Below, in pieces: positions 51,963 to 60,555 of a stretch of 64,000 nucleotides of DNA. Positions within the stretch are counted from its first letter, which is position 1. Every line of letters begins with the position of its first letter. Under the pieces are notes generated by a model. That model saw nothing but the letters and a program-made list of their open reading frames with translations. It was not told the DNA's origin and made no database searches. Source of the stretch: Solobacterium sp. (lineage in GTDB: Bacteria; Bacillota_I; Bacilli_A; Erysipelotrichales; Erysipelotrichaceae). The DNA is taken from NCBI GenBank assembly GCA_017469885.1, contig JAFUFO010000014.1, forward strand, positions 1 through 64,000. Direction: 5' to 3'. The position numbers were made by a program, and so were the translations under genes.

Positions 51963-52002
51963 ATTTGATGTAATTAGCGCACTCTCTCATTCGTCATGCG
52001 GG

Positions 52003-52008
52003 TATAAT
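52003..52008 (+). promoter_or_regulatory. -10 box of the aldolase gene
   Basis: TATAAT at 52003-52008. Because it overlaps the first in-frame ATG (52007), the later ATG at 52034 must be the start. Confidence 0.6.
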
Positions 52009-52033
52009 GAAGCCACGTGAGGTATACAACAAC

Positions 52034-52822
52034 ATGGCAAAGAAGGAAGTCGCAAATCAGCTGAAGGCAAAATTCCGGAATCATGAGCGGATGCTCGGCA
52101 CATTTATCTGGATGGGCGGTGCGTCCACCGTGGAGGCAATTGGATACTCCGGTCTGGACTTTATCATCATCGATAATGAACACGGTCCCTTTGATGTGGA
52201 GACTACACAGGGCATGATCCGTACGGCAGAACTCAGTGATCTGACTTCCTGTGTCCGTATTACGAATGTCACACGAACCAATGTGCTCAAACAGCTTGAT
52301 GCCGGTGCGGAGGCGATCATTGTACCGGATGTAAAGACCGTACAGGAATTAAAGGATCTGGTCCGTTATGCAAAGTATTATCCGCTTGGGGAACGCGGTG
52401 TCGCCTTTGCGAGAAAAGCAGGCTATGGCTTTGCGGACTGTACCCAGCATGGCTTACAGAACTATTTCGATACGATGAATAATGAAACGCTTCTGATTCC
52501 GCAGTGCGAAACCAAGGAGTGTGTGGATATCATTGAAGAGGTTGTCGCAGTGGAGGGCATCGACGGAATCTTCATCGGCCCGTATGACCTCTCCGCAAGT
52601 CTTGGTCATCCGGGAGACTTTGAAGCACCGGTGGTAAAGGAAGCACTGGAAAAGGTCATCAAAGCGGTAAAGGATGCGGGCAAGCTGCTTATGATCTTTA
52701 CCTTTAATAAAGAAGATGTAAAACGATACTATGACATGGGTGCCGATGCGGTGGTGTACTCCTCCGACGTCAATGTCATGGTGAGCGCCTTCCAGAGTGA
52801 TATCAGGGAAATACAGGAATAA
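52034..52822 (+). CDS. HpcH/HpaI-family class II aldolase
   Basis: A 262-residue metal-dependent aldolase of 2-keto-3-deoxy acids. GTFIWMGGASTVEAIGYSGLDFIIIDNEHGPFD contains the catalytic His-Glu site, and the ETKECVDIIEEVVAVEGIDGIFIGPYDLSASLG segment holds the metal Glu/Asp. It may cleave or form keto-deoxy sugar acids to pyruvate and an aldehyde, possibly linked to the KDG-type kinase elsewhere in the window. It stands alone between two terminators. Confidence 0.87.
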   Translation: MAKKEVANQLKAKFRNHERMLGTFIWMGGASTVEAIGYSGLDFIIIDNEHGPFDVETTQGMIRTAELSDLTSCVRITNVTRTNVLKQLDAGAEAIIVPDVKTVQELKDLVRYAKYYPLGERGVAFARKAGYGFADCTQHGLQNYFDTMNNETLLIPQCETKECVDIIEEVVAVEGIDGIFIGPYDLSASLGHPGDFEAPVVKEALEKVIKAVKDAGKLLMIFTFNKEDVKRYYDMGADAVVYSSDVNVMVSAFQSDIREIQE

Positions 52823-52834
52823 CATGCATACAGA

Positions 52835-52860
52835 AAATCCTCCATGACGGAGGATTTTTT
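52835..52860. terminator. Bidirectional terminator
   Basis: AAATCCTCC pairs with GGAGGATTT (loop ATGAC), with TTTTTT on the + strand and TTTTCTG on the other. It serves the aldolase and, overlapping its stop codon, the convergent lysR gene. Confidence 0.88.
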
Positions 52861-53764
52861 AAACGTGTTTCTGACTTGCGATGGACTCGGTCAGTTCTGC
52901 CAGTGTTTCTGCCGCTGCGGAAAGGGGGCGGGAGCGGTCCCGGATCAGACTGATATGCCGCCCCGGTATGGGTTCCTTCAGAGAGACTTCAAATACATCA
53001 CCGTTCTTCAGGGCGGGCTGCGCAAGCCTGCGGGGCAGAAAGCCAAGGCCGATATCATGGGCGACAAGGGGAAGTACCTGATCGGTCGTGGCAGCTTCAA
53101 TCGGCGTCTGATAAATCAGTCCGTGGGACTCAAATAACCGTTTGTAAAATGAATACGTCCCGGTATCCGGCGCCAGTCCGATCAGCGGATAGCGGTCCAG
53201 ATCATGAAGCGAGAGGGTTGTTGTTTTCAGATCCGAGAACCGGTTTCCGGCAATCAGAATATCCTGAACCGAAAGCAGTTCCGTTTCCTTCAGGGAAGGT
53301 GAGACCGTAAACGGAGAAGAGACGACTGCCAGTTCCGCAGTGCCGCGGTTTACCGCATCCGCACCTTCATTGCTGGAATGGTTGAAGATCTGAATCCGGA
53401 TGCCGGGATAGCGCCGGCTGAATTCCTGAAACACCCCCAGCATGAGCACATGCAGGGCGATTTCACTGACCGCAATCGAGACATGTCCGTTTTCCAGAGA
53501 GATGCTGCGCTGCACTTCGGTTTCACCAATGCGGATCTGTTCATAGGCGGCGGAGATATGCGAGTAAAGTGTTTCTCCTTCCGGCGTCAGAGTGACGCCG
53601 TTTCGGGAGCGCACAAACAGCTTGCAGCCAAGCTGTGCTTCCAGGCTGTTCATTGCCCGGGTGATGTTCGGCTGATTGCTGGAAAGAATCCGGGCAGCCT
53701 GGGTAAAGCTGCCGTATTTGGCCGCATGATAGAAGATGCGGTAGTAATCGTAGCTGAATGCCAT
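52859..53764 (-). CDS. LysR-family transcriptional regulator
   Basis: A 301-residue LTTR with N-terminal winged helix (YYRIFYHAAKYGSFTQAARILSSNQPNITRAMNSLEAQLGCKLF) and a CysB-like effector domain. It is divergent from a MATE transporter, the probable target. GGAGG lies 5 bases before the start (- strand). Confidence 0.9.
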   Translation of the reverse strand: MAFSYDYYRIFYHAAKYGSFTQAARILSSNQPNITRAMNSLEAQLGCKLFVRSRNGVTLTPEGETLYSHISAAYEQIRIGETEVQRSISLENGHVSIAVSEIALHVLMLGVFQEFSRRYPGIRIQIFNHSSNEGADAVNRGTAELAVVSSPFTVSPSLKETELLSVQDILIAGNRFSDLKTTTLSLHDLDRYPLIGLAPDTGTYSFYKRLFESHGLIYQTPIEAATTDQVLPLVAHDIGLGFLPRRLAQPALKNGDVFEVSLKEPIPGRHISLIRDRSRPLSAAAETLAELTESIASQKHV

Positions 53765-53774
53765 GAGATACCTC

Positions 53775-53791
53775 CATGTCGGAATGACATG
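53775..53791. promoter_or_regulatory. Inverted repeat in the lysR-MATE intergenic region
   Basis: CATGTC-N5-GACATG (53775-53791) in the 111-base divergent gap, close to the lysR start. It could be an operator for autoregulation, but it lies in the 5' leader of lysR. Confidence 0.4.
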
Positions 53792-53875
53792 TTAATAATA
53801 TCAAACATACGTTATGAACATTATTGAAAACAATGGAAAATAACCGGGTAACAGTTTTAAACACGAGGTACGGTT

Positions 53876-55237
53876 ATGGAAAAGGATCTGACGGTCGGGA
53901 AACCCGAAACGGTATTATGGCGCTTCTGCATGCCCTTATTCGGAAGTATTATCTTCCAGCAGTTATACAACATTGCGGACAGTCTGGTCGCAGGCAAGTT
54001 CATCGGCGAACAGGCCCTTGCGGCGGTAGGCAACAGCTATGAGATCACGCTGATCTTCATTGCGTTTGCCTTTGGCTCCAACATCGGCTGTTCCGTCGTT
54101 GTATCCCGGGTCTTCGGCGCAAAGCGCTACGGGGAGATGAAGAGTGCGGTATCGACCGCCATGATCGCAAGCGCGGTGCTGTGCGCGCTTCTGATGGCCT
54201 TCGGAATTCTTGGCTGTACGCCGCTGCTCAATATGATTCATACTCCGGCAGAAGTATTCGCGGATTCCAAACTGTATCTCGATATCTATCTCTGGGGTCT
54301 GCCGTTTGTATTCTTCTACAACATCGCCACCGGCATCTTCTCTGCCATGGGCGATTCCAGAACACCGTTTCTGTTTCTGGCGGTTTCTTCCACAGCCAAT
54401 ATCGCAATGGATATCTGGTTTGTGGCGGTCTTCCATATGGGGGTTGCCGGCGTTGCCTGGGCAACATTCATCTGCCAGGGCATCAGCTGCGTGCTGGATG
54501 TGCTGGTCGTTGCGAAGCGGCTGCGGGCGTTTAAGACCGATGAACCGGCACCGTTATTTTCCTGGAATCTGTTCCGGCAGATTGCGGTGATCGCTGTTCC
54601 CAGCATTCTCCAGCAGAGCTTCATCTCCATGGGCAACATTGTCATTCAGGGTGTGATCAACGGCTTCGGACCGGGCGTCATGGCCGGTTACTCCGCCGCA
54701 ATCAAGCTGAACAATCTGGTCATCACTTCATTTACCACACTGGGCAATGGTATCTCCAACTATACCTCTCAGAACCTTGGCGCAGGCAAGCCATCCCGCA
54801 TTGCGGACGGCTTCAAAGCCGGCATAAAAATGGTATGGACGCTCTCCCTGCCGCTGTTTCTTGCCTACTTCCTGTTCGGAAGGGTATTCCTGAATCTCTT
54901 TATTGAGAATGCGTCCAATGAGGCGGTCTCTTCCGGCATGATGTTCCTGCGCATTGTATCGCCGTTCTACTTTGTGGTTTCCGCAAAACTGGTCGCGGAC
55001 GGGGTGCTGCGCGGTTCGAGCCGGATGGGCAAGTTCATGACCGCAACCTTCACTGACCTGATCCTGCGGGTCGTGCTTGCGATTGTGCTTTCCCGCACGC
55101 CGCTCGGCGCAACCGGCATCTGGTGCGCATGGCCGGTCGGCTGGATCATCGCATGTATCCTTTCGGTCCGCTATTACCGCTCCTGCGGCTACGAACAGGA
55201 GCTGCCGGCGGTAAAACCCGCACTCAACGAAGCATGA
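53876..55237 (+). CDS. MATE-family multidrug/toxin efflux transporter
   Basis: A 453-residue membrane protein with about 12 helices in two homologous halves (LFGSIIFQQLYNIADSLVAGKFIGEQALAAVGNS; ILQQSFISMGNIVIQGVINGFG). It uses ion gradients to expel organic cations or metabolites. The divergent LysR likely controls it; the cargo is not evident. Confidence 0.92.
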   Translation: MEKDLTVGKPETVLWRFCMPLFGSIIFQQLYNIADSLVAGKFIGEQALAAVGNSYEITLIFIAFAFGSNIGCSVVVSRVFGAKRYGEMKSAVSTAMIASAVLCALLMAFGILGCTPLLNMIHTPAEVFADSKLYLDIYLWGLPFVFFYNIATGIFSAMGDSRTPFLFLAVSSTANIAMDIWFVAVFHMGVAGVAWATFICQGISCVLDVLVVAKRLRAFKTDEPAPLFSWNLFRQIAVIAVPSILQQSFISMGNIVIQGVINGFGPGVMAGYSAAIKLNNLVITSFTTLGNGISNYTSQNLGAGKPSRIADGFKAGIKMVWTLSLPLFLAYFLFGRVFLNLFIENASNEAVSSGMMFLRIVSPFYFVVSAKLVADGVLRGSSRMGKFMTATFTDLILRVVLAIVLSRTPLGATGIWCAWPVGWIIACILSVRYYRSCGYEQELPAVKPALNEA

Positions 55238-55243
55238 TCTCTT

Positions 55244-55264
55244 ACCGGCGCAGGCCGGTTTTTC
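55244..55264 (+). terminator. Intrinsic terminator after the MATE gene
   Basis: ACCGGC pairs with GCCGGT (loop GCAG), then TTTTTC. Confidence 0.82.
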
Positions 55265-55298
55265 TTTGCGTGCATTTATATTAAATTTTTTTACACAA

Positions 55299-55328
55299 TT
55301 GACGTAATGTTGAGAAGTCCGCTAATAT
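55299..55328 (+). promoter_or_regulatory. Promoter of nrfA
   Basis: TTGACG (55299-55304), an 18-base spacer and TAATAT (55323-55328), preceded by an A/T tract. No clear FNR-type palindrome is seen. Confidence 0.6.
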
Positions 55329-55351
55329 TAAAGAACAGAGAGAACACAGAT

Positions 55352-56662
55352 ATGGACGAAAAAACAAACAAATCAAATGAACTGAAACTGTTTTTGTGTC
55401 TCGGCGTGGCTGCGGTCGCGACCGGTGTCCTCGCAGTGATGAACAATAACGCCGGACGGGCTGCCAATCCTCATCCGGTGGCGGAAGCGGGAACGGAAAG
55501 CAGCGCTCCTGCGCTGGTTACCAATGTGGTTGCGCCGATCATCGCAGAAGGCGGAACCGGCATTACGGTCACCAAGGCGAGCGACTGGGAAGCACAGTAT
55601 CCCAATGAGTTCAGCACCTATGCGAAGAACAGTGAGAATGAAGAGCATCACAGTTATATTGAAGCGCATCCGTACATCGCGACGCTTTACAGCGGATACG
55701 GCTTTGCGATTCAGTATGAAAGTGCACGCGGTCATACCTTTGTCGTAGATGATGTGACAAGCACAGGCCGTCCGCACAAGCTGGCGAACTGCTTTACCTG
55801 CAAGACCAGTGACTTTACCGCAAAGGCACTGAATGACGGGGACAGCGCATATTCGATGGCGTTTGAAGACATGGAAGCACAGATCACCGATCCGTTCGGC
55901 TGTTTCCACTGCCACCAGAATGAGCCGGGCACCCTGTATGTAACGCATACGTATCTTGCCAACGCACTGGCGGATGACATTGATTCGCAGAATGCACAGA
56001 CACTCAGCTGCGCACAGTGCCACAGTGAGTACTACTTCGATCCGGAAACCAAGGCAACAACGCTTGGTTATGTCGGCCTTGAAAATGCGACACCGGAAAA
56101 GATTCTGGATTACTACAACAACCTGAAAGATGCGGAAGGCAATCCGTTCGCAGATTGGGTGGATGAATCCACCGGCGTCCGCAAGCTGAAGACCCAGCAT
56201 CCGGAATTCGAAACGATTTCCGCTGCCGGCGGAATTCATCCGGACATGAGCTGCGTCACCTGCCATATGGGCACCGCAGTTGCGGAAGACGGCACCACCT
56301 TCACGAACCACTACTGGAGCTCTCCGCTGGACAACCCGGATGTTCTGGAATCCTGTAATGCATGCCATGGCGATCTCACCGCAACGGTTGAGGCGATCCA
56401 TGAAGAAATCATGGGCCGCTGCAACTCCATCGGTGAAGAACTCGCAAAGGCAAACGAGGATCTTGCGGCGGCAGTCGCGGCAGGAACCCTCAGTGAGGAA
56501 GACCTCGCAAAGGCAAGAGATCTCGCGCGTTCCGCACAGTGGTACTGGGACTTCGTATTCGTAGAGAACGGAAAAGGCGTCCACAACAAGACACTTGCGA
56601 CAGACTGCCTCGACAAAGCCGAGCAGTATCTCGGTGAACTCAACGGCGTTCTCGGCGCATAA
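55352..56662 (+). CDS. nrfA: Pentahaem cytochrome c nitrite reductase (ammonia-forming)
   Basis: A 436-residue NrfA that reduces nitrite to ammonium with six electrons outside the membrane. Five haem sites are visible: active-site C147-x-x-C150-K151 (the CxxCK type) and four CxxCH at 184, 220, 301 and 335. Catalytic residues match E. coli NrfA: Arg in ESARGHTF, Tyr in CHSEYYF (227/228) and His296 in GGIHPD. An N-terminal hydrophobic segment (LKLFLCLGVAAVATGVLAV) anchors or exports it. No nrfH quinol dehydrogenase follows; resB and ccsA, needed to attach its haems, lie 1.8 kb downstream. The ATG at 55352 is preferred, as upstream codons precede the promoter's transcript start. Confidence 0.95.
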   Translation: MDEKTNKSNELKLFLCLGVAAVATGVLAVMNNNAGRAANPHPVAEAGTESSAPALVTNVVAPIIAEGGTGITVTKASDWEAQYPNEFSTYAKNSENEEHHSYIEAHPYIATLYSGYGFAIQYESARGHTFVVDDVTSTGRPHKLANCFTCKTSDFTAKALNDGDSAYSMAFEDMEAQITDPFGCFHCHQNEPGTLYVTHTYLANALADDIDSQNAQTLSCAQCHSEYYFDPETKATTLGYVGLENATPEKILDYYNNLKDAEGNPFADWVDESTGVRKLKTQHPEFETISAAGGIHPDMSCVTCHMGTAVAEDGTTFTNHYWSSPLDNPDVLESCNACHGDLTATVEAIHEEIMGRCNSIGEELAKANEDLAAAVAAGTLSEEDLAKARDLARSAQWYWDFVFVENGKGVHNKTLATDCLDKAEQYLGELNGVLGA

Positions 56663-56678
56663 GCGACTGATTCAAGAG

Positions 56679-56706
56679 ACCATCCGGGGTTTCCCGGATG
56701 GTTTTT
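56679..56706 (+). terminator. Intrinsic terminator after nrfA
   Basis: ACCATCCGGG pairs with CCCGGATGGT (10 bp, 4-base loop), then TTTTT. It separates nrfA from the transporter-resB-ccsA unit. Confidence 0.88.
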
Positions 56707-56744
56707 AAATGGCATGCCGATGTTCGGAATGCAGGGGATAAGGG

Positions 56745-56750
56745 TATAAT
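56745..56750 (+). promoter_or_regulatory. -10 box before the ATPase-transporter fusion gene
   Basis: TATAAT at 56745-56750, about 75 bases before the start codon, with a poor -35. This gives the sdf-resB-ccsA unit its own promoter. Confidence 0.55.
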
Positions 56751-56825
56751 TTTCTCTGTATATCAAAACCGGAAATACGGCGCAGAGACCGGATCTCTGC
56801 CATATAAAGATCAGAGGGGATAAGA

Positions 56826-58424
56826 ATGCGAAGGACTGCAAAAGAGCTGAATATCTGTCTGAATGAACAGGGAATCGATGCTGCCTCGGAAACCGCACAG
56901 AACTGGATGAATGAGGCGGGTGTGGCTCATGATGATGTGCTGCGGATCCGCCTTGCGCTGGAAGAACTGCTGGATGATATTCGCCGGCATTATGAACAGC
57001 CGGTCAATGCGGAGCTCTCGTTCCGGAAACGGATCGGCAGTTCCCTGCTTCAGATCCGCTATGAAGGCGACCGTTTTGACCCGAGCGCGCCCTCAGGAGA
57101 TGAAGTGGAAGACCTGACGCAGTTTCTGCTTACGGAAATCGGCACGCAGCCGTATTACCGTCTGAGGGAAGGAACGAATGAACTGCTGTTCCGGATTCCA
57201 AGCCGGAAGCTGACGCCGGAAGTGCTGATGCTTTTATGCATTGCGGCAGGTATTGTGGTCGGTCTTGCCGGATCGCTGATTCCTTCCGGAATCCGGACCG
57301 GAATTATTGACTTCGGTCTGTCCTTTCTCTCCGGCGGATTCCTGAATCTTCTGAATACCTTCATCGGACTGATGATCTTCCTTTCCGTAGTCAACGGAAT
57401 CTGCGGCATCGGCAACGCCGCAGCGCTCGGACGGATTGGAAAGAAACTGATGCTGAGATATATCGCAATAACGTTCGTGTTTGGCCTGGTCTATACCATC
57501 GCCGGATATTTCAGTTTCCCGCTCCATAACGGAAGCGGCGCCGGCGGCAGCCAGATTCACGCCGTTCTGGAACTGGTCTTCGGACTGCTTCCTTCAAACC
57601 CGGTAAAACCGTTTCTCGAAGGGAATACCCCGCAGATCGTACTGCTTGCGGTACTGATCGGAACGATACTTGTCCTGATGGGAAACAAGGCGGAACATGT
57701 ACGCATCCTGTTTGGAGAGCTTTCCCTGCTGGTAATGCGCTGCATCTCGGTCGTCTGTATCCTTCTTCCGGTATATATCTTCTCTTCGCTGGTGATACAA
57801 CTGTGGACCGGCGGACCGGATCTGTTCCTGCGCTTCTGGAAGCCGCTGGTGCTGTGCATCGTGATCTGCGCGCTTTCCATGGCTGTATACTTTGTGATCA
57901 CCTGCGTGCGGCTGAAGGTGAAACCGGATGTTCTTCTGCCGAAGCTGATTCCGGATTTCCTCATCGGTCTTTCAACGTCTTCGAGCGCTGCCGCGCTTGC
58001 GAGCAGTATGGAAATCAATGAAAAGAAACTCGGCATCGATGCCTCCTTCACCAGAATGGCATCTCCGATCGGCGTCATTATCTTCCCGGCAACTTCCACA
58101 TTGATGTTCGTGCTGATTGCGGGCTTCCTTGCGGAATCCTATGGCATGCATGCGAATATCGCATGGTGGATCACGATGTGGATCGCATCCAGCCTGCTGT
58201 CGATGTCGCAGCCGCCGGTGGCGGGCGGCGTCATTTCCTGCCTGTCAATCCTGCTTATGCAGCTCAGCATTCCCCAGGAAGGACTTCCTGCCGCAGTAGC
58301 GCTGGCCATGTTAATGGACTTCTTCTGCACGGCAGCCCGTATCTTCATCCTGCATCTGGAAATGTCCCTGCAGGCAAACAACATGCATCTCATCAATCTT
58401 GATATCTTCCGGCAGAAGCTGTAG
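56826..58424 (+). CDS. Fusion: HATPase-like domain plus DAACS-family symporter
   Basis: A 532-residue protein with two parts. Residues 1-115 resemble the HATPase domain of RsbW-type anti-sigma kinases: an N-box-like helix VLRIRLALEELLDDIRRH (~38-55; the usual Asn is replaced by Asp) and GDRFDPSAPSGDEVEDL (~80-97, where D-x-G-x-x-FDP is usual). Residues ~125-532 form a sodium:dicarboxylate/amino-acid symporter (DAACS) with the Ser-rich loop GLSTSSSAAALASSME. The usual TM7 cation motif NMDGT is replaced by FPATS, so ion coupling may be altered. GAGGGG precedes the ATG. It is followed 27 bases later by resB. The ATPase part could be a regulatory switch on the transporter. Confidence 0.85.
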   Translation: MRRTAKELNICLNEQGIDAASETAQNWMNEAGVAHDDVLRIRLALEELLDDIRRHYEQPVNAELSFRKRIGSSLLQIRYEGDRFDPSAPSGDEVEDLTQFLLTEIGTQPYYRLREGTNELLFRIPSRKLTPEVLMLLCIAAGIVVGLAGSLIPSGIRTGIIDFGLSFLSGGFLNLLNTFIGLMIFLSVVNGICGIGNAAALGRIGKKLMLRYIAITFVFGLVYTIAGYFSFPLHNGSGAGGSQIHAVLELVFGLLPSNPVKPFLEGNTPQIVLLAVLIGTILVLMGNKAEHVRILFGELSLLVMRCISVVCILLPVYIFSSLVIQLWTGGPDLFLRFWKPLVLCIVICALSMAVYFVITCVRLKVKPDVLLPKLIPDFLIGLSTSSSAAALASSMEINEKKLGIDASFTRMASPIGVIIFPATSTLMFVLIAGFLAESYGMHANIAWWITMWIASSLLSMSQPPVAGGVISCLSILLMQLSIPQEGLPAAVALAMLMDFFCTAARIFILHLEMSLQANNMHLINLDIFRQKL

Positions 58425-58451
58425 TCCGGAATTATTTACAGGAGTTTCTTA

Positions 58452-59678
58452 ATGAACAAAGTCTATCGCTATCTTACCTCCATGCAGTTTGGGCTCATTC
58501 TGCTTGGACTGATCATCCTCGTCTCGGTCGCAGGGTCCATCATTCCCCAGAACAATGAGGCGATGTACTACGTCCGGAACTATCCGAACTTCTATCAGGC
58601 AATCTTTACCCTGAAACTGAATCAGGTCTTTTCCAGCTGGTATTTTCTGGCGCTTGTCATTCTGCTTTGTGCCAACCTTGCGGTATGTACGTTCCGGCAG
58701 CTGAAAAAAAGCATGGCGGAAGAAGCTGTTCCGGCTTCTTTTGTCCCGCAGACAACATTCAGGGAAGGCCAGGAGGCAGACGTCCGTGCGTATCTGGAAG
58801 GTATGAAATGCAAAGCGGAGACCAACGGGGAAGTAACCCGCTATACCGGAAGGGAAATCGGAAAGTACGGTTCCTTCCTGCTTCACTTTGGCATTCTGCT
58901 TACGGCGTTCTTCTGGGGACTTGGATCCATCATTCCGAAGATCCATGATCAGACCTGTTATCCCGGGGAATCCATCAAACTGGAGGACGGAACACAGATC
59001 CGTGTGGACCGCTTTTCCATCGAGGATGACACCGGCCGCCTCGACTATGCCAGTGATATTGAAATCATCCTGCCGGACGGCCGCTCATCGGGTGTGCGTA
59101 CGGTAAGCGTCAATCATCCGGTCTCCATGGGCGACTACAAGATTTACCAGCAGACCTACGGCACGACCGGAAAGATCACGGTTACCGATAAAGAAGGACA
59201 TTCCGATTCCTTCTATGTCGACCCGCAGGACTTCCTGTCTGCGGATGGGGAAAACGGTATCTGGTTTGACAATCTGTATCCGGGGTATGAACAGGATGAA
59301 ACCGGTGCGCTGACCCTGGTCACGTCGACCAGCGGACATTATGAAAATCCGGTCTACGTATTCGTGCTCCGCAATCAGGGAGAGAGCGAACAGATGCTGG
59401 CATTTCCGGGTGATACGGTAGATGTCGGTAATCTGACGTTCACCTTTGATGACCCGGTGGAATATCCGGGACTCCGCATCAAATACGCACCCGGCGTGAT
59501 CAATCTGTTTCTGTTATTATCGGTCGTTCTGCTTACCGTCGGTCTGTATCTGATCTTCTTCCTGCGGCCGGTGAATGTCCTTGTAAGCAAAGACGGATGT
59601 ACTGCAGTGGGCAGAAATGAAGCGCTTGCGTTATCATTAAAACAACTGTTGTCAAAGGGGGATAACAAACATGCTTGA
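58452..59678 (+). CDS. resB: Cytochrome c biogenesis protein ResB
   Basis: A 408-residue membrane protein. N-terminal helices (YRYLTSMQFGLILLGLIILVSVAGSIIPQ), a second membrane segment near residue 60, a third (FLLHFGILLTAFFWG), a large extracytoplasmic domain and a C-terminal helix are those of ResB (CcsB-type). With CcsA it ligates haem to apocytochromes. It overlaps the next gene by 8 bases. Confidence 0.93.
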   Translation: MNKVYRYLTSMQFGLILLGLIILVSVAGSIIPQNNEAMYYVRNYPNFYQAIFTLKLNQVFSSWYFLALVILLCANLAVCTFRQLKKSMAEEAVPASFVPQTTFREGQEADVRAYLEGMKCKAETNGEVTRYTGREIGKYGSFLLHFGILLTAFFWGLGSIIPKIHDQTCYPGESIKLEDGTQIRVDRFSIEDDTGRLDYASDIEIILPDGRSSGVRTVSVNHPVSMGDYKIYQQTYGTTGKITVTDKEGHSDSFYVDPQDFLSADGENGIWFDNLYPGYEQDETGALTLVTSTSGHYENPVYVFVLRNQGESEQMLAFPGDTVDVGNLTFTFDDPVEYPGLRIKYAPGVINLFLLLSVVLLTVGLYLIFFLRPVNVLVSKDGCTAVGRNEALALSLKQLLSKGDNKHA

Positions 59679-60483
59679 TGCACTGTTCTTTGCGGGACTG
59701 GTACTGTACTTTATTGCGATGATTCTGCAGTTTCTCGGCGCATCCTTCAAGAAGGAAGCGTTTCTGAAGTATGCCTGGTGGGTATTCCTTGCCGGCTTTG
59801 CATTTTCGACCGCCTATCTGGTCGCCCGCGGTATTGCGGCCGGCCGGGTGCCGATGTCCAATCAGTTTGAATTCGCCGCAATGTTTGCCTGGGGTATTGC
59901 GCTGATTCTGATCATTCTGAAGGAAAAGGTTCATGCGGACTGGCTCGTAACCGCAGCCATTCCGATGGTATTCCTGATTCTCTCTTATGCGGCCTTCCAG
60001 CCTAGAGGCATCAAAGATCTGATGCCTGCACTGCGGAGTGTCTGGTTCGTGTTCCATATCGGAACCGCTGCCTTCTCCTATGCATGCTTTATTCTTGCGG
60101 GCGCAGCCGGCATCCGTTATCTGTATTCCGAGAAGAACGGCGGCAGTGAAACAGATCTTGAAGCCATCGACTTCATGATCTACCGTCTGATTGCGCTCGG
60201 TCTTCTTCTGCTGACCGTTACGATCGTATCCGGTGCCATCTGGGCAGAACAGGCATGGTCTTCGTTCTGGACCTGGGATCCCAAGGAAGTATGGGCGCTC
60301 ATCACCTGGCTGCTCTACAGCGTATTCCTGCATCTGCGGCTCAACCGCAAATGGAAAGGCCACCGTATGGCAGTCTTTGCGATCGCGGCGGTGCCGGTGG
60401 TACTGTTTACCTTTATTGGCGTCAACACCCTGATGCCCGGACTCCACTCCTATGGTGCCCTGGTGATCAGAGTACTGCTTTAA
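59671..60483 (+). CDS. ccsA: Cytochrome c biogenesis protein CcsA (system II haem handling)
   Basis: A 270-residue membrane protein with about 8 helices and the haem-binding tryptophan-rich WWD motif SGAIWAEQAWSSFWTWDPKEVWALITW. External histidines that guide haem are present in the flanking loops (e.g. VWFVFHIG, LMPGLHSYG). Together with ResB it attaches haem to NrfA. Confidence 0.94.
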   Translation: MLDALFFAGLVLYFIAMILQFLGASFKKEAFLKYAWWVFLAGFAFSTAYLVARGIAAGRVPMSNQFEFAAMFAWGIALILIILKEKVHADWLVTAAIPMVFLILSYAAFQPRGIKDLMPALRSVWFVFHIGTAAFSYACFILAGAAGIRYLYSEKNGGSETDLEAIDFMIYRLIALGLLLLTVTIVSGAIWAEQAWSSFWTWDPKEVWALITWLLYSVFLHLRLNRKWKGHRMAVFAIAAVPVVLFTFIGVNTLMPGLHSYGALVIRVLL

Positions 60484-60508
60484 TTCACGGAATGACAAAC
60501 AGCGGACA

Positions 60509-60534
60509 CGAACATCCTGCAGGATGTTCGTTTT
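60509..60534 (+). terminator. Intrinsic terminator after ccsA
   Basis: A perfect palindrome (CGAACATCC and GGATGTTCG, 4-base centre TGCA) followed by TTTTCG. Confidence 0.85.
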
Positions 60535-60555
60535 CGTGAAAGAGGAGTATAACGT

